DNA from: Spirosoma rigui
Lineage (GTDB): Bacteria; Bacteroidota; Bacteroidia; Cytophagales; Spirosomataceae
Direction of reading: 5' to 3'
Assembly (NCBI RefSeq): GCF_002067135.1
Contig: NZ_CP020105.1
Span: 3,038,001 to 3,102,000 of the forward strand
Length of the DNA stretch: 64,000 bases
How positions within the stretch are numbered: position 1 is the stretch's first letter; every line of letters begins with the position of its first letter. The position numbers and the translations under genes are program-made. Below are positions 26,402-35,543 of the stretch, piece by piece. Below the pieces are notes generated by a model that was not told the DNA's origin, searched no databases, and saw only the letters and a program-made list of their open reading frames with translations.

Positions 26402-26411
26402 AGGCCGTACG

Positions 26412-27437
26412 TTACAGGGATGGACTGAACTCGGCGGTCCGGTAAGCACCCGGTGTTTGCCCGGTCCACTTTTTGAACGAGCGGAAAAATACACTGGGTT
26501 CCGCGAAGCCGAGCAGGTAGGCAATATCGGTGGTGCTGAGGTGTTGATCGCGCAGGTGTTTTAGGGCCAAATCCTTACGAATATCGTCCAGCAGCAGTTG
26601 ATACGTAGTGCCTTCTTCTTTCAGATGGAGCTGCAGCGTCCGGATACCCATCGCCAGCCGGTCGGCTACGGTGGCCAGGGTTGGTTCTTCGCCCTTCATC
26701 AGCGCCACGATCTCGGTCCGGACGCGACTGGTAAGGGTAGGGGCCTGAAGTTGTTTCAGCAGATCGTCGGCATGCCGCTCAAACAGAGCAAACAGACTTT
26801 GGCTGGCGTTCAGTACGGGTATATCGAGCAGGGTCGCATCGAGGACCATGGCCGTTTCAGAAGCGTCGAAGACCACCCGGGCCGGGGCAAACACGCGTTC
26901 ATGTTCGCGGGTAACGGCCGGTCGGGGATAGGCAAATCGAATTTCGCGGGCCGACAATGGCTGTCCCGTCATAGCCCGGATAGCGGACAGATAGATCGAC
27001 AGTTCTGAATTGACGGCGTAGGCCGGAACGATAATGTCGGGGCTTGTAATGGCCAGGGATAATACGAACGTATCACCATCCCGCCGACCCGTGGTTCGGA
27101 TGGCGTTGCAGACGATATCCTGATACTGACATAATCTGGCAAAGGCCCCGCCCAGCGTCGGGCTGTGCATCATAACATAAGCCAGCACACCCACGGCTAC
27201 CGGGTTGATCATCTCGCCAATCCTGAGCGAAATATCGGGATCTCCCGTGGCTTCCACGACACCGTACCAGAGTTCCTGCATTTGCCGGACCGATATCCGC
27301 CCGTCCGGGTCAAGCAGTCGATCGGCATTGATCCCAACGGATTGCGCCAGTAAATCCGTGTCGACTCCGCACTGCCTGGCCGCAAACAGCACCAGGTTAG
27401 CCGCGCCAATGGAAAGGGTATGTTGAGTGGCAGTCAT
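26412..27437 (-). CDS. AraC-family transcriptional regulator with Arabinose_bd-type N-domain
   Basis: A 341-aa regulator. Residues about 20-205 match the arabinose-binding-like domain found in OruR/ArgR-type AraC proteins. The C-terminal ~90 residues carry two helix-turn-helix motifs: LATVADRLAMGIRTLQLHLKE, and then TDIAYLLGFAEPSVFFRSFKK ending in GQTPGAYR. The effector is unknown. Its start codon overlaps the stop of the upstream gene by 4 nt (ATGA at 27434-27437), so the two are translationally coupled. It may regulate the convergent SDR/DUF4260 genes, its own operon, or both. Confidence 0.88.
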   Translation of the reverse strand: MTATQHTLSIGAANLVLFAARQCGVDTDLLAQSVGINADRLLDPDGRISVRQMQELWYGVVEATGDPDISLRIGEMINPVAVGVLAYVMMHSPTLGGAFARLCQYQDIVCNAIRTTGRRDGDTFVLSLAITSPDIIVPAYAVNSELSIYLSAIRAMTGQPLSAREIRFAYPRPAVTREHERVFAPARVVFDASETAMVLDATLLDIPVLNASQSLFALFERHADDLLKQLQAPTLTSRVRTEIVALMKGEEPTLATVADRLAMGIRTLQLHLKEEGTTYQLLLDDIRKDLALKHLRDQHLSTTDIAYLLGFAEPSVFFRSFKKWTGQTPGAYRTAEFSPSL

Positions 27438-28174
27438 AGTGAAAGTTCGTTACGCAAGTTCCTAAAATAATCGCCCGCCCGCAACAACCGGCTTCCGTAC
27501 CACGAGAACAGCTCACCATCTATCACCAACGCCCGCGCCGAGGGGCAAATAGACGCCATTTCCGTCAAGTGCTTCTCGGCAAACGGGTACGGCTCCGACG
27601 ACAGGAAGATCAGATCCGGCCGGGTGTCGCGTAGCTCGTCGGGCGTAACTTCAGGATAGCGTGACTGCCCGGCGAAGGCGTTCCGAAATCCGGCCACGGC
27701 GAGCATGGCGTCGATAAACGTATCGCCCGCTGCCACCATGTAGGGCTTCCGCCAGATGAAATAGGCAACGGAAGGGGGGGAGGAGGAAGGGGATAAAATG
27801 AGGGAGGTGGCGATCTGTTGTGCCATTTCGTCGGCTTCGTCGGCCTTGCCAACCAGCGTTCCCACGGTGCGGATCATGGCCAGGGCATCGGGCAAGGTAT
27901 TGACATCGGTGACATGAACGGGGAAGTGCTCCTGCAATGCTTCGATCTGCTCACGGGTATTTTCTTCTTTGTTAGCCAGAATCAGGTCGGGCCGGAGGGC
28001 GTGGATCTGCTCGAGGTTCAGCGTTTTGGTGCCGCCAACGCGGGTCTTGTTTTTGACCTTGTCGGCGGGGTGAATACAGAATTTAGTGATACCGATAAGT
28101 TCCCGATCCAGGCCGAGGTCGAAGAGCAACTCTGTTTGCGACGGAACGACGGAAATAATGCGTTGGGGAGTCAT
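27434..28174 (-). CDS. BtuF/FepB-like helical-backbone metal receptor without signal peptide
   Basis: A 246-aa protein of the periplasmic-binding fold used for cobalamin, heme and Fe-siderophores (COG0614 type). RIISVVPSQTELLFDLGL opens the first lobe, HPADKVKNKTRVGGTKT and LEQIHALRPDLILAN follow, and DELRDTRPDLIFLSSEPYP marks the second lobe. I chose ATG 28174; the longer frame uses TTG 28195. Neither start gives a signal peptide or lipobox, so the protein should stay in the cytoplasm, unlike transport-linked relatives. No ABC permease or ATPase is nearby. Coupling to an AraC gene suggests a sensing or storage role (speculative). Confidence 0.75.
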   Translation of the reverse strand: MTPQRIISVVPSQTELLFDLGLDRELIGITKFCIHPADKVKNKTRVGGTKTLNLEQIHALRPDLILANKEENTREQIEALQEHFPVHVTDVNTLPDALAMIRTVGTLVGKADEADEMAQQIATSLILSPSSSPPSVAYFIWRKPYMVAAGDTFIDAMLAVAGFRNAFAGQSRYPEVTPDELRDTRPDLIFLSSEPYPFAEKHLTEMASICPSARALVIDGELFSWYGSRLLRAGDYFRNLRNELSL

Positions 28175-28294
28175 ATGCGTGTGTTCGGCAACCAAAAACG
28201 GGCATTCGTCAGGGCGTTAACGTCTTTTAAGAAATTACAATCCCCGGAGCAGGATATTTGTGCAACATTCACAAAACGATTCACTCCTTCTGTC

Positions 28295-29173
28295 ATGAAA
28301 CGACCAGCACATTTATTCATACTCGCCGGGCTTCTTACCAGCACCCTGACGCTGGCGCAGACCCCGACCTCGGGCAAAATTACGTACGAAGGCATGCGCC
28401 AGATCGACCGTTCCCAGATGCGGATGGTTATTAACGGACAGGAAGTACGGCCCGGAAGCCCCGGTGCGCCCGACGCCCCCGAAGGGTTGCCCGACGTGAT
28501 GTCGTTCACGCAAAAGCTCGTATTTTCGGGTACGATGGCGAAAGAAGAGCGTGACCGGCCCCAGAACATGATGGTACGCCGGACAATGGGCGGTGACGGA
28601 ACCGAACGAAGCGGCCCGCCCCGCGAAACCCGGCTGTCGCCCCCGTTTGAGCAAACAACATTTCTGGACCTGGCCAACCGGCAGCGCATCGACGTCATGA
28701 CGATCAAAAATGATTCGGTCAGTACCACGTATCGAACCGAGCGCCCCATGCCCAGCGCCGAAAACTGGCAGCCTTCCGACAAGACCAAAAAAATAGCCGG
28801 TTACCTCTGCCACAAAGCAACGGCAACGGCCAGCATCGGGCGGCAGCGGATGGGAAATCGGCAGGGTGGGGCGGCTCCCGCGCCGGGTAAAACCGAAACC
28901 TACACCGTTTGGTACACTACCGATCTGCCCTTTACCTACTCGCCCGTTGCAGCACTGACCCCCGAAAAAGGCGTTGTGTTGCAAATCGAATCCGATAATG
29001 AGTCCTACAAAGCCACCAGTGTATCGACCGAAGCCGTTGCCGCCAGCGCCGTTCAGCCACCTGCCGACGCCAAAGCCGTTTCGACGGATGATATGGAACA
29101 GATTCGCCGAAAAGCCATGGCCGATTTTCGCCAGAAGATGATGAGCCAGTCGCCCTTTCCCGGCCGTAACTGA
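28295..29173 (+). CDS. GLPGLI family secreted protein
   Basis: A 292-aa secreted protein with a signal peptide ending near TLAQ (about residue 21). It has the general GLPGLI layout: an early GKITYEG strand, a middle KTKKIAGYLCHKA segment, and a late YTVWYTTDLPFTYSP segment that resembles the conserved WYT..I....GP region. The literal GLPGLI string is not present. The C-terminal 40 residues are low-complexity and charged. The frame is open far upstream, but ATG 28295 is chosen because the signal peptide starts there. It lies 58 nt before an outer-membrane barrel gene, a pairing seen widely in the phylum. Confidence 0.8.
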   Translation: MKRPAHLFILAGLLTSTLTLAQTPTSGKITYEGMRQIDRSQMRMVINGQEVRPGSPGAPDAPEGLPDVMSFTQKLVFSGTMAKEERDRPQNMMVRRTMGGDGTERSGPPRETRLSPPFEQTTFLDLANRQRIDVMTIKNDSVSTTYRTERPMPSAENWQPSDKTKKIAGYLCHKATATASIGRQRMGNRQGGAAPAPGKTETYTVWYTTDLPFTYSPVAALTPEKGVVLQIESDNESYKATSVSTEAVAASAVQPPADAKAVSTDDMEQIRRKAMADFRQKMMSQSPFPGRN

Positions 29174-29231
29174 AACAAGCGGCCCGGAGGCTGGTAACCC
29201 TACCGGTGGTTGAACTGATGACAGGTAACGC

Positions 29232-32162
29232 ATGAAACGACTCCTTTTTTACTCGCTGTTTATACTTTTCTGTTCGCTGGTATCGGCGCGGGCGCAGGCG
29301 CAACCGGGCATCGTCCGGGGAGCGGTCGTGGATTCGCTGACGCGTAAGCCGCTGCTCGAAGCATCGGTGTCGCTGCTGCTGGCCCGTGATTCGTCGCTGG
29401 TAACGTTTGGGATTACCGACGGCGACGGCCGCTTCGAGTTTCCCAAAGTAGCCGAGGGACAATACCGGGTGCTGGTTACCTACGTGGGCTACCGGGGCAA
29501 GGCACGGCGCGTGAACGTCACGGCCGACAACCTCACGCCGGATGCGGTCACGATTGATCTGGTGGCTACGTCGGAAACGCTCGTGGAGGTGCAGGTACAA
29601 GGTGAACGGGCACCGGTGGCCGTTAAAGGCGATACACTGGAGTTCAATGCCGGTTCATTTAAGACCCGGCCCAATTCTCAGGTAGAAGATCTGCTCAAGA
29701 AACTCCCCGGTGTTGAAGTCAGCACCGATGGTACGGTGAAAGCACAAGGGCAGGAAGTAAAAAAAGTGCTGGTCGACGGGAAGCCATTCTTCGGCAACGA
29801 TCCTAAAATGGCCACCCGCAACCTGCCCGCCGATATTATCGACAAAATTCAGCTCTACGATCAGTCATCCGAGCAGTCGCAGTTTTCGGGTGTCGACGAT
29901 GGCGACCGCGAGAAAACGATCAATATCACCACCAAGAAAGATAAGCGGAAAGGTACCTTCGGGCAGCAGTCCATCGGAGCCGGTCCGCAGCCCGGCGAAG
30001 ATCTCCGGTATTCGGCCCGCGCCAGTGTCAGCCATTTTAACAACGACCGGCAGATTTCGGTCCTGGGGATGGCCAATAACATCAACCAGCAGGGCTTCAC
30101 GGCGCAGGATCTGGACCTGGGTAACAACTTCAGCGGTAGTGGTGGTGGCGGGCGTCAGGGCAACACGCGGGGCGGTGCGCCGGGCGGCAATACGGGTATG
30201 GTGGGTAACAACGCCATTACCCAATCGTGGGCAGCCGGCCTGAACTACCGCGATACGTGGGGTAAGAAGATCGACGTAACGGGCAGCTACAACGCCAGCA
30301 ATACCAACACCTTCATTGATCAGAGCAGCCGTCGGGAAAATGTACTGCCCGGTGGGGTGTCTGGCAGCAGCCGGTCGGACTCCGCGTTTGTGACCAATCG
30401 GACAAACGGTTCCAACAACAGCAATACCAACCAACGGTTCAATCTGCGGCTCGACTACCGAATCGATTCGCTCACCACGATTCGGGTCATCCCGAATCTG
30501 TCGTGGCTTAATTCTGCGTATCAAACCACCAGTTCTGCCGCTACGCTCAGCGGGCAGGGGGTGCCGGTCAACACCAGTACTACGAACTATAACTCGACGG
30601 GTGATGGCGTTACGGGTAACAACACGGTGTTGCTGTTTCGTAAGTTTCAGAAGCGGGGCCGTACTTTCTCGCTGAACTGGACTACGGCCATGAATAACCA
30701 GACCAGTGTAGGGATCAACCAGTCGGTGAACACGTTCGCGCAGGGTAACGCCCCCATTTCTACCACGGGGGTAACCGGCCCCAACAGCCAGACGGCCGTT
30801 TTTGAGCAGGTCATCAACCAGCGCAACGACCAGCGGACGCGCTCCATGACCAACAGCATCAACGTAAGTTACACCGAGCCGCTGTCCATGCGTCAGACGC
30901 TTGAGTTTCACTACAACCTGTCGAACAACAACAATACCTCGAACCGCTTCGTCAATAACTTCAACGAAGCAACGGGGCAGTACGACCAGCTCAACAGTCA
31001 GCTCAGCAACCGGTTTCTCAACACGTTTGTAACCAACCGGGGCGGTATCACCTGGCAAACCCGGCGACTCAAGTACAACTACGCCCTGGGCTTCGATGCG
31101 CAGCAGGCCAGCCTGGAATCGGACAACATTACCCGGGATACCAGCTTCACCCGTACGTTTACCAACCTGCTGCCCAACGCGCTTTTTACCTATAACTTCG
31201 GGAAGAGTCGCACGCTGCGGGTACAGTACCGGACCCGCATCAATGCCCCCAGCGTGAGCCAGCTCCAGCCCGTACCCGACAATACCAATCCGCTGAACAT
31301 CCGGCTCGGTAACCCGAATCTGCAACCGGAGTACAGCCATAACATTTCGCTCAATTTCAACCGGTTTCAGCCTACTACGTATCGGAGCCTGTTTGCCCTG
31401 CTGAACCTGAGCCGAACCGATAACAAGATCGTGAATGCTACGTCGTTCGACCGGTCGGGTGCGCAGATCACCCAGCCCATCAACACCAACGGATACTACA
31501 CCGCCAATGGCTCGCTGGTGCTGGGTCAGCCCATTAAACTGGGTGAACAAAAGGCGAACCTAAACCTGACAACCAACCTGACTTACAACCGGGGAACGAG
31601 TTTCGTGAACCAGCAGGCGAACCTGGCCAACAACTGGCTGGTGGGACAGGGGGTGAGTATCAGCTCCAACTTTACTGAAAAACTGGATCTGAATCTGGCA
31701 GGAAATATCAACTACCAGTCGGCGCGCTACTCGCTACAGCCGCAGCAGAATACGTCCTTCCTGAACCAGACCGTAACGCTCGACGCGTTCTATCAGCTGC
31801 CGGGTAAGTTCACGCTGTCGACCAACGTGTATTACAATCACTACGGTGGGTCGGCGGGTAGTTTTAACCAGTCGTTCACGCTCTGGAACGCCATGCTGAC
31901 GAAGCAGCTGTTCAAGCAAAAACAGGGCGAAATCCGGTTTCAGGCGTTTGACCTGCTGAACCAGAACCAGAGCATCGTTCGGAACGTCACCGACACCTAT
32001 ACCGAGGAAGTGCAGAGCCGCGTTCTGAACCGCTATTTCATGGTCAGCTTCGTGTATAACCTACGGAACTTCGTGGGTAGCGCACCGACCACGAATCCGT
32101 TCGGGCAACCTGGCGGGCGGGGCAACGGCACCCGGACGGGTGGTGGCCGGCGAAACGGGTAA
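29232..32162 (+). CDS. Outer-membrane beta-barrel protein with CarboxypepD-like and plug regions
   Basis: A 976-aa outer-membrane protein. It has a signal peptide (about 1-23), a carboxypeptidase-regulatory-like domain (about 27-110), a plug-like segment (VEDLLKKLPGVEVSTDGTVK, about 150-215) and a long barrel of the OMP_b-brl_3 type. The barrel is rich in asparagine, threonine and glycine, and the tail is a glycine/arginine-rich stretch rather than a terminal aromatic residue. It resembles TonB-receptor-like proteins of Bacteroidota whose ligand is unknown. It is very likely co-transcribed with the GLPGLI gene upstream. Confidence 0.88.
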   Translation: MKRLLFYSLFILFCSLVSARAQAQPGIVRGAVVDSLTRKPLLEASVSLLLARDSSLVTFGITDGDGRFEFPKVAEGQYRVLVTYVGYRGKARRVNVTADNLTPDAVTIDLVATSETLVEVQVQGERAPVAVKGDTLEFNAGSFKTRPNSQVEDLLKKLPGVEVSTDGTVKAQGQEVKKVLVDGKPFFGNDPKMATRNLPADIIDKIQLYDQSSEQSQFSGVDDGDREKTINITTKKDKRKGTFGQQSIGAGPQPGEDLRYSARASVSHFNNDRQISVLGMANNINQQGFTAQDLDLGNNFSGSGGGGRQGNTRGGAPGGNTGMVGNNAITQSWAAGLNYRDTWGKKIDVTGSYNASNTNTFIDQSSRRENVLPGGVSGSSRSDSAFVTNRTNGSNNSNTNQRFNLRLDYRIDSLTTIRVIPNLSWLNSAYQTTSSAATLSGQGVPVNTSTTNYNSTGDGVTGNNTVLLFRKFQKRGRTFSLNWTTAMNNQTSVGINQSVNTFAQGNAPISTTGVTGPNSQTAVFEQVINQRNDQRTRSMTNSINVSYTEPLSMRQTLEFHYNLSNNNNTSNRFVNNFNEATGQYDQLNSQLSNRFLNTFVTNRGGITWQTRRLKYNYALGFDAQQASLESDNITRDTSFTRTFTNLLPNALFTYNFGKSRTLRVQYRTRINAPSVSQLQPVPDNTNPLNIRLGNPNLQPEYSHNISLNFNRFQPTTYRSLFALLNLSRTDNKIVNATSFDRSGAQITQPINTNGYYTANGSLVLGQPIKLGEQKANLNLTTNLTYNRGTSFVNQQANLANNWLVGQGVSISSNFTEKLDLNLAGNINYQSARYSLQPQQNTSFLNQTVTLDAFYQLPGKFTLSTNVYYNHYGGSAGSFNQSFTLWNAMLTKQLFKQKQGEIRFQAFDLLNQNQSIVRNVTDTYTEEVQSRVLNRYFMVSFVYNLRNFVGSAPTTNPFGQPGGRGNGTRTGGGRRNG

Positions 32163-32233
32163 ACGAACCATTCGTTCGGTTCACTGAGTAGTCGGACGTC
32201 CTGATTGGCTTACTGCTAAAACGGATGTTCACC

Positions 32234-32839
32234 ATGAAAACGACTGTCTTCGCTATTGCCCTATCAACCCTGGCCGTTTCTACGCTGGCCCAGACGTCTG
32301 CGGTTCCGACTGCCGATGTGCAGATAAAAACGGCGGTGCTGGCCGCTCCTGCCGATAAACAGGCGGGGGCTATGGTCTACGGCTACTCCGACAAAAATGA
32401 GTTTGTCGTACTGCGGAAGGGAACAAACGAGTTAGTGTGCCTGGCCGACGACCCCGCGCAGAAGGGCTTGAGCGTTTCGTGCTACCACCGCGATCTGGAA
32501 CCATTTATGAAGCGGGGCCGGGAGCTGAAACAGCAGGGCAAAACGACAAAAGAGATTCAGGAAATTCGCGAGCAGGAAGCGAAGTCGAAAAAGCTGGTCA
32601 TGCCCACGCATCCGTCATCGCTGTTTTCCTACACGGCTAAAGACGAAAATTATACGGCCGCTACCGGCGAAGTCAAGGATGGCTACCTGCGCTACGTAGT
32701 CTACATTCCCTACGCCACGGCCGAAAGCACCGGGCTGCCCCTGAAACCCGAAGCGCCCGGTATGCCCTGGATCATGGACCCCGGTACCCACCGCGCCCAT
32801 ATCATGATCAACCCGCCCGCATCAACGACGGCTAAATAA
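32234..32839 (+). CDS. Secreted protein of unknown function
   Basis: A 201-aa protein with a clear signal peptide (MKTTVFAIALSTLAVSTLAQ). The mature part has a central charged helix-like stretch with many K and E residues (about residues 93-120), two cysteines that could form a disulphide (in LVCLADD and SVSCYHRD), and a proline-rich C-terminus ending HIMINPPAS. I do not recognise the family. ATG 32234 is preferred over ATG 32225 because it begins the signal peptide. A strong hairpin follows the stop. Confidence 0.7.
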   Translation: MKTTVFAIALSTLAVSTLAQTSAVPTADVQIKTAVLAAPADKQAGAMVYGYSDKNEFVVLRKGTNELVCLADDPAQKGLSVSCYHRDLEPFMKRGRELKQQGKTTKEIQEIREQEAKSKKLVMPTHPSSLFSYTAKDENYTAATGEVKDGYLRYVVYIPYATAESTGLPLKPEAPGMPWIMDPGTHRAHIMINPPASTTAK

Positions 32840-32859
32840 GACAGCCCGGTATGAATACA

Positions 32860-32897
32860 AGCAAGGCCCGACCGGTTTGATCCGGTCGGGCCTTGCT
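32860..32897. terminator. Bidirectional terminator hairpin between convergent genes
   Basis: A 16-bp perfect stem AGCAAGGCCCGACCGG / CCGGTCGGGCCTTGCT with a 6-nt loop. It lies between the stop of the secreted-protein gene (32839) and that of the convergent lipoprotein gene (32921). T-tracts are short on both sides, but the stem is very strong. Confidence 0.75.
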
Positions 32898-32920
32898 ATT
32901 GGGTATCGTTGACTCCGTTT

Positions 32921-34543
32921 CTAGTTTTTACAGGCTATCGTGTTCGATTTCAGGACGTAGTTGAGCGAATGCTCGGAGTCGGCGCTGCCGGAGTTGAAAT
33001 TGACGCTGAAGCTGCCTTCGTAATAAACAGTGGCGGTGTAGTTCGTATTGGGCTTGAGGCCGGTCAGGTCGCCTTTGCCGTTGGCGAACGTAGCCACGCC
33101 ACCGCCGGTCTTGCCCGTTTCGGTGTAGAACACGCTAACCGTCGGGTAGACCTCAAAATTCTTGCCGTTTTCGCATACCGCCCGTACCGTGAAGGCTGCC
33201 TTGAGCCGGCCCGTGGGCGGGGCATAGGTGACGTCGGTAGTGCTGTTGCTGGTGTTGCTGAGGATCGTTGAGCCAAGCGGTGTTAGATCGACCGGGTCGT
33301 AAACCGTCAGGCGGTAGCTGCCCACGGGCAGATTGAACGAAAGCGTATTGCTGGTGCTGCTGGCGCGCTGGATCTCGGTACCCTGCCCGTCGGCTCCCTG
33401 ATCGAACCGGTACAGCGAATAGACATAAGCGGTGCCAACCGGTAGATTACGAACGGTAAAGGAAGTCTGGAAGGTTTCTGAGTCCATCGGTGTCGTCAGC
33501 GCGTAGTAGGACAGGTGTGTAATGGGAACATCGGCCAGAAATCCGTTCGATGCCTGGCGCACGGCTACGTTCCGCTCGTATGTCCAGGACCCTGTCAACT
33601 CGTCGTAACTGTATACTTCTAACTGGTCATTGGCTTTGATCCGCTGGCCAGTCGACGAGTTAAACGTAGTAGCCGGAACGCCCATCTGAATGGATGCCGG
33701 CTGGCTGAACGTCGATACCAGCTGACCTGTCGGGTTCCGCATCTCGATGGCCGCAAAGCTCACCGGGCTGAAAAGTCCTTTTACGTCACGTTTGCCCTGG
33801 GCATTTTTGGCCAGCGGTGCCAGTAAACCGCCGGGAAAGGCCTGCCGCGCGTCCGGAGACTGCCCATTAAACGCCATCACCGAAGTCGTTACGTTACCGC
33901 TCACCGGTGCGCCTTTGCTGTCTTTCAGCGTCGTATTGGCGGGGATGGTGACGGTCAGGGGCATGGCCGCCATGGAGCCGCTGGCTGCCGTCGTTACCTC
34001 AACCACGCGCTGGGTGGTCAGGATGCCCGATGCCGACGCTGGGGTCGACAGAGCACTCGACGCGACGCCCGCCGGGGGCGCATCGAACTTGGCCAGACGG
34101 ATCTGGAAGGGGTCGTTCAGGCTCTTGGTAATCGACAGGTTTATGCTGGACGCTGCGTACCCGTCTGCGTCGACCACCACGCGAATGTCGGCGGGGGAGG
34201 CCTGGGTTGGCTCAACGCCCGTCAGCCCGATGAAAATATCGCCTTTAGGTGCCTTGTAGGTCGTAAGCGCTTTGCCCTCGAACGTGATGGCGCGGCCGGC
34301 ATCTTTACCGCCGATCGTTACCTGGATGGGAATTTGCAGGGGAAGGCCGGTTTTGGCATCGACCACCAGACCCTGGAGCTGGGTTTTGGCGGGCTGGTAG
34401 TTCAGTTTAAAGATTACATCTTTCAACGGATCGATGTTCTGAATGTCTTTTATCGTCTGGCAGCCCACGACCAGGCCGAGGGTGGTGGAAAGGACCACCG
34501 CCTTGATCAGGGAGTTCGGGGAGCGTTGTGTCAGGTTTTTCAT
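32921..34543 (-). CDS. Large lipoprotein of unknown function with carboxypeptidase-regulatory-like start
   Basis: A 540-aa exported lipoprotein. The lipobox LVVGC puts the lipidated cysteine at C28. After it, a segment LQGLVVDAKTGLPLQIPI looks like a carboxypeptidase-regulatory-like or Ig-like beta domain. Several further beta-sandwich-like regions follow, rich in serine, threonine and glycine, and the C-terminus holds a single cysteine (IACKN). No enzyme motif is visible. It lies 30 nt downstream of a small outer-membrane barrel gene and is probably in the same operon, so the two may form a surface complex. Confidence 0.75.
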   Translation of the reverse strand: MKNLTQRSPNSLIKAVVLSTTLGLVVGCQTIKDIQNIDPLKDVIFKLNYQPAKTQLQGLVVDAKTGLPLQIPIQVTIGGKDAGRAITFEGKALTTYKAPKGDIFIGLTGVEPTQASPADIRVVVDADGYAASSINLSITKSLNDPFQIRLAKFDAPPAGVASSALSTPASASGILTTQRVVEVTTAASGSMAAMPLTVTIPANTTLKDSKGAPVSGNVTTSVMAFNGQSPDARQAFPGGLLAPLAKNAQGKRDVKGLFSPVSFAAIEMRNPTGQLVSTFSQPASIQMGVPATTFNSSTGQRIKANDQLEVYSYDELTGSWTYERNVAVRQASNGFLADVPITHLSYYALTTPMDSETFQTSFTVRNLPVGTAYVYSLYRFDQGADGQGTEIQRASSTSNTLSFNLPVGSYRLTVYDPVDLTPLGSTILSNTSNSTTDVTYAPPTGRLKAAFTVRAVCENGKNFEVYPTVSVFYTETGKTGGGVATFANGKGDLTGLKPNTNYTATVYYEGSFSVNFNSGSADSEHSLNYVLKSNTIACKN

Positions 34544-34573
34544 AAGCTAGCAATCAACCGGGGCAAGAGGAAA

Positions 34574-35284
34574 TTATAAGTTGTAGGATGCGCCGAGGGT
34601 AATGATCGGGTAATATTTCAGGGGGCTTAGGTTGCGCTGGATGATCGGCCCCTGGTCGGACGAAGGGGTTAGCAACCCTGTTGTTACAAATGAAATGGTC
34701 GGCGACTGCTGGTAGAAGAAACCAACATCGGCCATGAACTTGAGCCGGCCGCGGGTGTAGGGATTGCCGAAACCCAGGCCGATGTAAGGCGCAAACTTGT
34801 TGAAAGTGGCTTTGCCGTCGAGCGTACCCACCTCGTCCACGGTAAAAGTGATATCGTTGAACGACACATCCTTGACGGGCTTACCGAAGAAGCTGATCTG
34901 GTTGAGGTTGTAGAACGCCCCGCCTGTCAGCCGGAAGCCCGACTGGCTGAACGGGTAGTAATCGAACAGGAGGTTGGTTGTTTTCAGCTTAAGCGTATAG
35001 TCGAAGCCGATCTGAAGATTATCCGTATCCTTGCCACTTTTTAGCGTACCCGAGTACGTAAACAGATTGACTCCCAGCCGGGCCGCCAGTTTGCGGTTGA
35101 TCGAATGGCCAACGGCAACACCACCCCCTGCAGTGCCGGCCGAGAGCATGAGGGCAAAGCCCGGTCGATACGGTGGTAAGGACCGGGCTGTTCTGCTGGC
35201 TGGTCCCTGATCGGACGTTGCATCGGACTGACCATATGCAGATAGCGATGTGGCCAGTAGGAGCAAGATATGCCTGTATTTCAT
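34574..35284 (-). CDS. Small outer-membrane beta-barrel protein
   Basis: A 236-aa protein with a signal peptide (cleavage near SAYGQ, about residue 19). A mature barrel of alternating polar and hydrophobic strands follows, rich in Gly, Tyr and Phe: FALMLSAGTAGGGVAVG, FDYTLKLKTTNLLFDYYPF, FAPYIGLGFGNPYTRG. The C-terminus ASYNL fits a barrel end. It resembles OmpA-like or OmpW-like small barrels, but I cannot assign a family. First gene of a two-gene operon with the lipoprotein at 32921-34543. Confidence 0.75.
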   Translation of the reverse strand: MKYRHILLLLATSLSAYGQSDATSDQGPASRTARSLPPYRPGFALMLSAGTAGGGVAVGHSINRKLAARLGVNLFTYSGTLKSGKDTDNLQIGFDYTLKLKTTNLLFDYYPFSQSGFRLTGGAFYNLNQISFFGKPVKDVSFNDITFTVDEVGTLDGKATFNKFAPYIGLGFGNPYTRGRLKFMADVGFFYQQSPTISFVTTGLLTPSSDQGPIIQRNLSPLKYYPIITLGASYNL

Positions 35285-35475
35285 GGTTTTAATTTATATT
35301 AGCATTTATTTGGTAACAATATTGATTTATTTATTACTGTTAATTTATTTATATTTACTAAGAGGTATAGAATACTATCTGGGGGTAGCAAGCGTATACG
35401 GCAACGCTGGCAGGCAGTGCCCTTCTTCCCTGTTGTCAGATGCTCGTTGATGGTCGAACAGGACGGTATAAACCG

Positions 35476-35511
35476 CGAAAGGGAGCCAGACAATTGCCCG
35501 GCTCCCTTTCG
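35476..35511 (-). terminator. Terminator hairpin downstream of the M42 peptidase gene
   Basis: A 12-bp perfect stem CGAAAGGGAGCC (35476-35487) with GGCTCCCTTTCG (35500-35511) and a 12-nt loop, 33 nt past the peptidase stop on the minus strand. The T-rich 3' side is modest. The remaining gap up to 35285 is AT-rich and shows nothing else recognisable. Confidence 0.65.
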
Positions 35512-35543
35512 TCACTAATTCTGTCTGGTAGTCTGCGACCCTC

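Noticed and set aside
28313-29233. 306-residue minus-strand reading frame opposite the GLPGLI-like gene
   Set aside because: The plus strand has a signal peptide and family pattern and forms an operon; the minus frame shows none.
29865-31550. Long 561-residue minus-strand reading frame opposite the outer-membrane barrel gene
   Set aside because: Its composition is an antisense shadow (rich in Val, Arg, Gly with no domain), while the plus strand has a signal peptide, plug and barrel.
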